A DNA stretch of 49,886 nt, from the NCBI GenBank assembly GCA_902464565.1, contig CABQJV010000013.1, positions 1-49,886 of the forward strand, written 5' to 3'. Numbering within the stretch: position 1 is the stretch's first letter; each line of letters begins with the position of its first letter. This document shows, one piece after another, positions 43,734 through 49,886 of the stretch. The notes beneath the pieces were generated by a model. It had not been told where the DNA came from. It saw only the letters and a list, made by a program, of their open reading frames with translations, and did no database searches. The translations under genes and the position numbers were made by a program. Source of the DNA: an uncultured Collinsella sp. (GTDB lineage: Bacteria > Actinomycetota > Coriobacteriia > Coriobacteriales > Coriobacteriaceae).

Positions 43734-46205
43734 ATGCGACATGCGCATATCCATGTAACGGGCATTGTGCAGGGCGTCGGCATGCGACCGTTTGTGTATC
43801 GCGAGGCCATGGCGCACGGCATTTGCGGCTGGGTGCTCAACGCGGGCGACGGCGTGCATATCGAGGCGCACGCTTTGGCCGATGCGCTCGATGCTTTTGT
43901 TGCCGCGCTTTCTGAGCATGCGCCCGCGGCGGCCCGCGTTGAGCGAGTCGATATTGCGGATTTGGAGCCTGGCGGCTGGAGCACTGCCGATGAGCAGGGC
44001 TTTCACATTGTGGCGTCGCAGGACCAGACCGCGCACACGACGCTCGTCTCGCCCGATATCGCCACCTGCGACGATTGTCTGCGCGAGTTGTTCGATCCCG
44101 CCGACCGACGCTATCACTACCCCTTTATCAACTGCACCAACTGCGGCCCACGCTTTACCATCATCCGCTCGCTGCCTTACGATCGAGCGGCTACCTCGAT
44201 GGACCGTTTCCCCATGTGCCCCGCCTGCGCCGCAGAGTATGCCGATCCGCTCGACCGTCGCTTTCACGCACAGCCCGATGCCTGCTTTGATTGCGGGCCA
44301 CATATTACGTGGCGCGAGGCTGTGAACGGCGATGCGTGCGGGAATTCGTCCGCGACACCGGCCGTCGGCACCACACGCGAGGCCAGCGACGCTATCATCG
44401 AGCGCTGTGTTGAGCTGCTGGCCAGCGGTGGCATCGTCGCCATCAAGGGCCTGGGCGGATTCCATCTAGCCTGTGACGCTGCCAACGAGCAGGCGGTGGC
44501 CGAGTTGCGCCGTCGCAAACGCCGCAGCAACAAACCACTTGCCGTCATGGTTCGCAGTCTTGCCGATGCCGGGCGCCTGTGCTATATCGACGATGCTGAA
44601 CGCAATCTGCTCGCCGGCAGTATCCGCCCCATCGTGCTGCTGCGCCGGCGGGCTGTTTGCGGGAACGACGGCGATTCTTCCGACGCCCTCGTACTCGCAC
44701 CGTCCGTCGCGCGCGACCTGCCCGAGCTTGGCGTTATGCTCCCCTACACCCCGCTTCAGCATCTTCTGCTTGCAGCTGCCGCGTCGCACGGTATGCACGC
44801 GCTCGTCATGACCAGCGGCAACCTGAGCGAAGAACCCATCGAGACCGATGACGATCTTGCCTGGGAACACCTCGTTGCCGCCGGCATCGCCGACGCGTTG
44901 CTCGGCAACGATCGCGCGATTCTCTCGCGCTATGACGATTCCGTGGTGCGCGTGGTCAACGGCGCCGTTATGCCCGTTCGCCGCGCTCGCGGATATGCAC
45001 CCCAGCCGCTGCCGTTGCCGGCGCTCGACCGCGCTCCGTCCTGCGTGCTCGCCTGCGGGCCACAACAAAAGGCCACGATTGCGCTCACGCGTGAAGGGAC
45101 GAACGGCGAGGCAACCTGTTTTGTGTCGCAGCATATCGGCGATGTTGAAAACGGCGGGACCTTCGATGCCTGGAACGCTGCGCGCACGCGCTTGGAAGAT
45201 CTCTTTGATTTGGCGCCCGCCGCCTTGGCCTGCGATTTACACCCCAGCTATCTATCGGGCCAGTGGGCGCGCGAGCAGGCGCGAAAATGCAATCTGCCGC
45301 TCGTCGAGGTGCAGCACCATCATGCGCATATCGCGAGCGTAATGGCCGAGGCCATCGCCGCGAGCCAGCTTACAACCGACGCGCGCGTCCTTGGCATCGC
45401 CTTTGACGGCACCGGCGCCGGCACCGATGGGACCATTTGGGGCGGCGAGTTTCTTGTTGCCAGCCTTGGCGGCTTTGAGCGCGCCGCGCATTTGCGCACC
45501 TGGGCGCTCCCCGGTGGGGCGGCCTCCGTGCGCGACGCCCGCCGCAACGCCTTCGCCCTGCTCAGTGAGCTCGGCCTGCTCGAGCACCCAGGTGCCGCTC
45601 GGCTTTTGGACAGCCTCGACGAACAAACGCGCAGCGTGACAGCCACCATGATCGAGCGCGGCATCAACAGCCCGCGTACCAGCAGCATGGGGCGTCTCTT
45701 TGATGCCGCGGCAGCAATTCTGGGCATCTGCGACAAGGCAACCTACGAGGGCGAACCCGCCATCGAGCTTGAGGCTGCCGCCTGGCGCGCGCTCGACAAC
45801 GAAATCGCCCATTTTCCCGACAACAACGCCGGCTATTTCGCATCTGGCCCATCGTGGCTGGACGGCCCCTATGTTCTGGACCAGAAAGCACTCTTTGAGG
45901 CACTTTTGGAAGGAATTGAAGCCGGAGCGCCCGCCGACAGGCTCGCACTCGATTTCCATGTCTCCGTCGCGCGCTCCTCGGCGCGCATCGCCAGCGATAT
46001 CTGCGTGCACGAGGGCATCGACACCGTCGCGCTCTCGGGCGGCGTCTTCATGAACCGACTTCTGCTTCAGCTCCTCGCCCGCGAGCTCAAAAGCGCAGGC
46101 CTTACTGTCCTTGTCCCCCACACCGTACCCGTCAATGACGGCTGCATCGCCTACGGTCAGGCGGCAGTCGCAAGCGCTCGTCTTGCGCAGGTTGCATCGC
46201 AGTAG
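43734..46205 (+). CDS. hypF: HypF, carbamoyltransferase for the hydrogenase cyanide ligand
   Basis: The 823-residue protein makes the thiocarbamate on HypE from carbamoyl phosphate. The acylphosphatase domain comes first (HVTGIVQGVGMRPFVYREA). Two zinc motifs follow (CDDCLREL..., CTNCGPRFT and CPACAAEYADP, CFDCGPH). The YrdC-like domain has IKGLGGFHLACDA and KRRSNKPLAVM. The Kae1-like C-terminal domain has VQHHHAHIASVMAEA, FDGTGAGTDGTIWGGEFL and VALSGGVFMNRLL. Length is slightly over the family norm. GGAGGG lies before the ATG. It is the first large gene of a hypF-hypC-hypD-hypE set. Confidence 0.97.
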   Translation: MRHAHIHVTGIVQGVGMRPFVYREAMAHGICGWVLNAGDGVHIEAHALADALDAFVAALSEHAPAAARVERVDIADLEPGGWSTADEQGFHIVASQDQTAHTTLVSPDIATCDDCLRELFDPADRRYHYPFINCTNCGPRFTIIRSLPYDRAATSMDRFPMCPACAAEYADPLDRRFHAQPDACFDCGPHITWREAVNGDACGNSSATPAVGTTREASDAIIERCVELLASGGIVAIKGLGGFHLACDAANEQAVAELRRRKRRSNKPLAVMVRSLADAGRLCYIDDAERNLLAGSIRPIVLLRRRAVCGNDGDSSDALVLAPSVARDLPELGVMLPYTPLQHLLLAAAASHGMHALVMTSGNLSEEPIETDDDLAWEHLVAAGIADALLGNDRAILSRYDDSVVRVVNGAVMPVRRARGYAPQPLPLPALDRAPSCVLACGPQQKATIALTREGTNGEATCFVSQHIGDVENGGTFDAWNAARTRLEDLFDLAPAALACDLHPSYLSGQWAREQARKCNLPLVEVQHHHAHIASVMAEAIAASQLTTDARVLGIAFDGTGAGTDGTIWGGEFLVASLGGFERAAHLRTWALPGGAASVRDARRNAFALLSELGLLEHPGAARLLDSLDEQTRSVTATMIERGINSPRTSSMGRLFDAAAAILGICDKATYEGEPAIELEAAAWRALDNEIAHFPDNNAGYFASGPSWLDGPYVLDQKALFEALLEGIEAGAPADRLALDFHVSVARSSARIASDICVHEGIDTVALSGGVFMNRLLLQLLARELKSAGLTVLVPHTVPVNDGCIAYGQAAVASARLAQVASQ

Positions 46206-46336
46206 GCTGTTCGGCCAGCCCGCAAGCCGCCGTCTCACAGGTGTAGCGCGTTTGCCTGCAGCGCCCGCGAGCGCTACCATCAACTGATGGATTATTGAGC
46301 GCCCGTCCAGCGCAAAGCGTATAAAAGGGGAACAAT

Positions 46337-46597
46337 ATGTGCCTTGCCGTTCCCGGTAAAGTAGTCAAACGCGACGACGACCTCAAGGCCACCGTCGACA
46401 TGATGGGCATCGAGCGCCCCGTGTCGCTGCGACTCGTGCCGACGGCGCAGGTTGGCGACTATATTCTCGTACACGCCGGCTTTGGCATCCAGATTGTCGA
46501 CGAGCAGGAAGCACAGGAAACGCTCGAGCTTGTTAATGCCATGTCCGAGCTGGTCGAAGAAGACCAGCTGACCACCAACCCGGCGGAGGCTTACTAG
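46337..46597 (+). CDS. hypC: HypC, hydrogenase maturation chaperone
   Basis: The 86-residue protein starts MCLAVPGKV, where C2 is the essential cysteine that binds the iron precursor with HypD. Further family residues are ATVDMMG and VGDYILVHAGFGIQIVDE. AAAGGGG lies upstream of the ATG. The stop overlaps the GTG start of hypD (TAGTG), so the partners are made together. Confidence 0.97.
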   Translation: MCLAVPGKVVKRDDDLKATVDMMGIERPVSLRLVPTAQVGDYILVHAGFGIQIVDEQEAQETLELVNAMSELVEEDQLTTNPAEAY

Positions 46598-47709
46598 TGG
46601 CGCCCGAGCAGCCGGCGCGCTCCGGTATCGATTTCTCGGCATTCCGCGATCCCAAGCTGGCTCGCGAGCTCATCGAGCGCATTCATGAGCTTGTCGGCGA
46701 CCGCACCATCAACCTTATGGAAGTCTGCGGCACGCATACCGTGAGCATCGGGCGCTATGGCTTTCGCTCCATTATGCCGGCCGGGCTCAAGCTGCTGAGC
46801 GGCCCGGGCTGCCCCGTCTGCGTCACCGCCAACCGCGACATCGACCACGCAATCGCGCTCGCCAACATAGACGGCGCCATCATCACCACCTTTGGCGACA
46901 TGATGCGCGTGCCCGGATCGTCCACCTCGCTCGCTGCACAAAAGGCGGCAGGGCGTGACATTCGCATTGTGTACTCCCCGCTCGATGCACTCGACATTGC
47001 CGAGCAAAACCCCGATCGCCCGGTTATTTTTATGGGCGTGGGCTTTGAGACCACAACGCCCACCATCGCCGCCGCCATCTTGGAGGCCGAAGCGCGCGGG
47101 CTTTTGAACTTCTCGGTCTATTGCGCCCACAAGACCACGCCGCCGGCGTTGCGCGCCATCGCTAACGATCCCGAGACCGCCATCGACGGCTTTATCCTGC
47201 CGGGACACGTCGCCACCATCACGGGCTTGGCGCCCTTTAGCTTTTTGGTCGACGAATTCAATACCCCGGGCGTGGTCACGGGATTTGAACCGGTCGATAT
47301 CCTGCAGGGCATCTGCATGCTGGTCCAGATGGTTGTCGAGGACAGGCCGGCGATTGACAACGCCTACCGCCGTGGCGTCAACGCAGACGGCAACCCCGTG
47401 GCGCGCCAGCTGGTCGAGCAGGTGTTTGAGCCATGCGACACCACGTGGCGCGGGCTGGGGCCGATTGCCAACTCGGGCCTTTCCATCCGCCCCGAGTTCT
47501 CGCGCTTTGATGCCCGCGTTCGCTTTGACGTGCCCGTTGAGCCGACGGTTGAGCCGCGCGGATGCCGCTGCGGCGACGTGCTGCGCGGTGCCATCACACC
47601 AAGCGACTGCCCGCTGTTCGGCCACGCATGTACGCCCGAGCACCCCGTCGGCCCGTGCATGGTGAGTTCCGAAGGCAGCTGCGCGGCGTACTACCGTTAC
47701 CGAGTCTAG
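46597..47709 (+). CDS. hypD: HypD, hydrogenase iron-ligand assembly protein
   Basis: The 370-residue iron-sulfur protein assembles the Fe(CN)2CO group with HypC and HypE. Signatures are MEVCGTHTVSIGRYG, LLSGPGCPVCVT, FGDMMRVPGS, VGFETTTPT and GFILPGHVATITG. The C-terminal cysteine cluster for the [4Fe-4S] centre is present (GCRCGDVLRG, CPLFGHACTPEHPVGPCMVSSEGSC in blocks). The start is GTG, sharing a base with the hypC stop. Confidence 0.97.
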   Translation: MAPEQPARSGIDFSAFRDPKLARELIERIHELVGDRTINLMEVCGTHTVSIGRYGFRSIMPAGLKLLSGPGCPVCVTANRDIDHAIALANIDGAIITTFGDMMRVPGSSTSLAAQKAAGRDIRIVYSPLDALDIAEQNPDRPVIFMGVGFETTTPTIAAAILEAEARGLLNFSVYCAHKTTPPALRAIANDPETAIDGFILPGHVATITGLAPFSFLVDEFNTPGVVTGFEPVDILQGICMLVQMVVEDRPAIDNAYRRGVNADGNPVARQLVEQVFEPCDTTWRGLGPIANSGLSIRPEFSRFDARVRFDVPVEPTVEPRGCRCGDVLRGAITPSDCPLFGHACTPEHPVGPCMVSSEGSCAAYYRYRV

Positions 47710-47757
47710 CCCGAACGCCCCCGCGCACTGACACCTCCCACGATTGGAGTTTTGGAT

Positions 47758-48792
47758 ATGTCCCATAGCATCACCGATAGCACCGTCCTGTTGGGCCACG
47801 GCTCCGGCGGACAGATGATGAAGCGCATCATCGATGAGGTCTTTTTAGATGCTTTTGGTTCGCCCGAGCTGCTCGCGGGCAACGATGCCGGCGTCGCCGC
47901 GCTGCCCGCGAGCGGGCGCATCGCCATGTCGACCGACAGCTTTGTAGTCTCGCCGCAGTTCTTCCCCGGTGGCAACATCGGCCGCCTCGCCGTGTGCGGA
48001 ACCGTTAACGATGTCGCGACCTCGGGCGCCAACGTGCGCTACCTGTCGTGCGGCTTTATCCTTGAAGAGGGCTATCCCATGGATAAGCTCCGCCAGATTG
48101 TGCAGACGATGGCCGAGACGGCGCACGAGGCGGGCGTGTCCATAATCACGGGCGACACCAAGGTGGTCGAGCGCGGCGGGGCCGACGGCGTCTATATCAA
48201 TACCGCCGGCGTGGGCGAGGTACCCGCGGGCGTGGCGCTCAGCGGCGCAGACTGCCAGCCCGGCGATGTCATCCTGGTCTCGGGTACACTGGGCGACCAC
48301 GGTATCGCCATCATGAGCCAACGCGAGGGCCTGGCGTTTTCGAGCACCATCGAAAGCGATGCCGCGCCGCTCAACCACCTGATTGCCGACGTTTTGGCCG
48401 CAGCGCCCGGCACGCGTTGCTTTCGCGACCCCACGCGCGGTGGCTTGGCGTCCACACTCAACGAGTTTGCCCAGGCCAGCGGTGTTGCCATGGAGGTCGA
48501 CGAAGATGCCGTGCCCGTGCGTCCCGACGTGCAGGCCGCCTGCGAAATGCTCGGCTACGATGTACTGCAGGTGGCAAACGAGGGCAAGATGGTTGCCGTC
48601 GTGCCTGCCGAGCAAGCCGATGCCGCGCTGGCCGCCATGCGCGCCGCCCGCTACGGCGAGAATGCCGCCGTCATCGGTCGCGTGCTGCCACTTGCCGAGG
48701 GCACCCGCCCCGCCGTGCGCGTACGTACCGGCTGGGGCTCGACCCGCATCCTCGACATGCTCGTAGGAGAGCAGCTGCCGAGAATTTGCTAA
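47758..48792 (+). CDS. hypE: HypE, cyanide-forming dehydratase
   Basis: The 344-residue protein dehydrates its C-terminal thiocarboxamide to thiocyanate and hands the cyanide to iron. It has the PurM-like fold with LLGHGSGGQMMKRII, MSTDSFVVSPQFFPGG, GDTKVVERGGADGVYI and FRDPTRGGLASTLNEFA. The C-terminus is PRIC, with the essential terminal cysteine. TGGAG with eight-base spacing supports the ATG over a TTG two codons earlier. It closes the hyp operon in this window; hypB does not follow. Confidence 0.97.
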   Translation: MSHSITDSTVLLGHGSGGQMMKRIIDEVFLDAFGSPELLAGNDAGVAALPASGRIAMSTDSFVVSPQFFPGGNIGRLAVCGTVNDVATSGANVRYLSCGFILEEGYPMDKLRQIVQTMAETAHEAGVSIITGDTKVVERGGADGVYINTAGVGEVPAGVALSGADCQPGDVILVSGTLGDHGIAIMSQREGLAFSSTIESDAAPLNHLIADVLAAAPGTRCFRDPTRGGLASTLNEFAQASGVAMEVDEDAVPVRPDVQAACEMLGYDVLQVANEGKMVAVVPAEQADAALAAMRAARYGENAAVIGRVLPLAEGTRPAVRVRTGWGSTRILDMLVGEQLPRIC

Positions 48793-48896
48793 CGACAAAG
48801 GCTCAGGGCTATTAAAGATATTCAGATTCCAAACATGCCCGGCACGCATGCCCAGTATCATGGGGTGCGTTTTGAAACCCAATGACGGGAGCTTTC

Positions 48897-49565
48897 ATGG
48901 CAGCAGCTTTTTCCCATGTGATTTTTGATCTGGACGGCACCATCCTCAACACGCTCGAGGACCTGGCGACCGCCGGCAACCATACCTGCGAGACGCACGG
49001 CTGGCCTACGTTTGCCGTCGACGAGTACCGCTACAAGGTGGGAAACGGCATGCTCAAGCTGGTTGAGCGCTTTATGCCCGCCGAGTATGCGGGCGACGGC
49101 CGCATGTTTGAGCAGACGCTTGCCGAGTTTAGGGCTTACTACGGCGAGCACAAGGAGGACCACACCGCCCCCTATGCCGGCACGATCGAGATGCTCGACC
49201 GCTTGCGCGCCGCGGGTGTGCAACTTGCCGTGCTCACTAACAAGGACCACGTCTCGGCGGCTCCGCTTATCGAGAAGTATTTTGGTTCCGAGCGCTTTGC
49301 GCTGGTGCAGGGCCACGTCGATGCGTTTCCGCCCAAGCCCGAGGCGCCTGTTACACTGCATGTGATGAAAGAGCTAGGCGCCGATCCGTCGACCACGCTC
49401 TATGTGGGCGATTCCAATGTCGATATCCTGACCGGTCACAACGCCGGCCTTAAGAGTGCGGGCGTCAGCTGGGGCTTCCGCGGCCGCGCAGAGCTGGAAG
49501 CCGCCGGCGCCGACTACGTGGTGGACACCCAGGACGAGCTCGCAGCGCTGATCCTGGGCGAGTAA
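48897..49565 (+). CDS. HAD-family phosphatase, phosphoglycolate-phosphatase-like
   Basis: The 222-residue protein has HAD motif I VIFDLDGTILNT near residue 8, motif II VLTNKD, motif III lysine in PPKPEAP and motif IV YVGDSNVDILTGHNAG. The helical cap after motif I fits the Gph/PGMB type. Substrates of this group vary, so phosphoglycolate is a guess. GGGAG five bases before the ATG supports this start. It follows hypE by about 100 bases on the same strand, and the relation to hydrogenase is unclear. Confidence 0.88.
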   Translation: MAAAFSHVIFDLDGTILNTLEDLATAGNHTCETHGWPTFAVDEYRYKVGNGMLKLVERFMPAEYAGDGRMFEQTLAEFRAYYGEHKEDHTAPYAGTIEMLDRLRAAGVQLAVLTNKDHVSAAPLIEKYFGSERFALVQGHVDAFPPKPEAPVTLHVMKELGADPSTTLYVGDSNVDILTGHNAGLKSAGVSWGFRGRAELEAAGADYVVDTQDELAALILGE

Positions 49566-49608
49566 CGAGCGACACTGCTTAACGCAGCTGCGACAATTCT
49601 TCCGCGCA

Positions 49609-49777
49609 GAAAGCGCATCCCGTTTTGGAGCTCCGGAATGGGATGCGCTTTCCGTTTGAGGCGCATCAGGGAAACCGCATCCCGTTTCAGAGCAATATTC
49701 CGGGTCGCACTTTCCGCAACCCACCCCATCCGGAAAATGCGACCCACTATTCGGGCAAAAACCGGGTCGCGGTTTCC
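49609..49777. repeat. Three GGGATGCG/GGGTCGC-type hairpins in a row
   Basis: Units are GAAAGCGCATCCC with GGGATGCGCTTTC (49609-49652, perfect), GGGAAACCGCATCCCG with CCGGGTCGCACTTTCC (49669-49715) and GGAAAATGCGACCC with GGGTCGCGGTTTCC (49732-49777). They match the two units near 34743-34852. No gene is seen between here and the window end. Confidence 0.85.
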
Positions 49778-49886
49778 CAAGCACTCGATGCAACGCTGGC
49801 ACAAGGAGTGTCCCCAACTGCCGCCTGGTCATTTAAGAACGTCCATTACAGTCGAAATTGTCAGCCCGGGACCGTCTCGGGCTACG

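Noticed and set aside
43734..48792. A hypB gene within the hyp cluster
   Set aside because: No P-loop GTPase of HypB type is found between or beside the hyp genes in any frame I examined, so none is called.

Overview
The window reads as a gut Coriobacteriia chromosome, most likely Collinsella or a close relative. That is an inference from the gene content: GC-rich codon use, a dnaK-grpE-dnaJ-hspR operon of actinobacterial type, a mannose-family PTS operon, [NiFe]-hydrogenase maturation genes, a bacterial 2[4Fe-4S] ferredoxin, and NAD synthesis (nadA-nadB-nadC) controlled by a 3H-domain repressor. No rRNA or species marker is present to settle the name.

Positions 1 to about 12030 hold an integrative mobilizable element sitting against the 3' end of tRNA-Arg(CCT). 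From the left it carries a tyrosine integrase, a 228-residue unknown, an excisionase-like protein, a DnaB-type ATPase, a MobC-like accessory protein, a VirD4-type coupling protein and a MOBP-like relaxase. An inverted repeat followed by an oriT-like nick motif and a GC-rich untranslated stretch come next. The cargo is an opposing two-gene operon: an MmeI-like fused restriction-methylation enzyme and a DUF262/HNH protein. No mating-pair genes are seen, so the element probably borrows a transfer channel. The right end carries paired inverted motifs and direct repeats that look like recombinase arm sites. The recognition-domain part of the MmeI-like gene is clearly more AT-rich than the rest, which suggests a specificity swap. 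This overlapped enzyme pair is the best candidate here for an undescribed system.

Positions 12034-23140 are chromosomal. They hold a mannose-type PTS (IIAB, IIC, IID and ManO), then a 925-residue flavin/iron-sulfur oxidoreductase followed by hypA. Divergent from these are a TetR regulator and a polytopic membrane protein, with two TTGAC-N5-GTCAA sites between. A membrane-anchored acidic protein and a short proline-rich protein follow.

Positions 23140-34620 are dominated by stress genes: clpB and the dnaK operon ending in hspR. clpB and dnaK share the same 27-bp operator-like element next to a -10 box. Between them lie an aconitase-superfamily hydratase and a membrane-protein gene bracketed by two copies of a three-hairpin module.

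Positions 35000-42300 hold a ferredoxin, the nadA-nadB-nadC-niaR operon with an 18-bp palindrome over its promoter, a LytTR/GHKL two-component pair and a poorly recognised protein. Positions 42400-49565 hold thioredoxin, a small unknown gene, a NikR with a His/Cys-rich N-terminal extension, hypF, hypC, hypD, hypE and a phosphoglycolate-phosphatase-like gene. hypB is not in the window.

The intergenic spaces contain several families of dispersed hairpins: four copies of a ~70-bp element, five units of a GGGATGCG/GGGTCGC hairpin, and other palindromes. Some show paired substitutions that keep the stem, so they look like maintained elements rather than random sequence.
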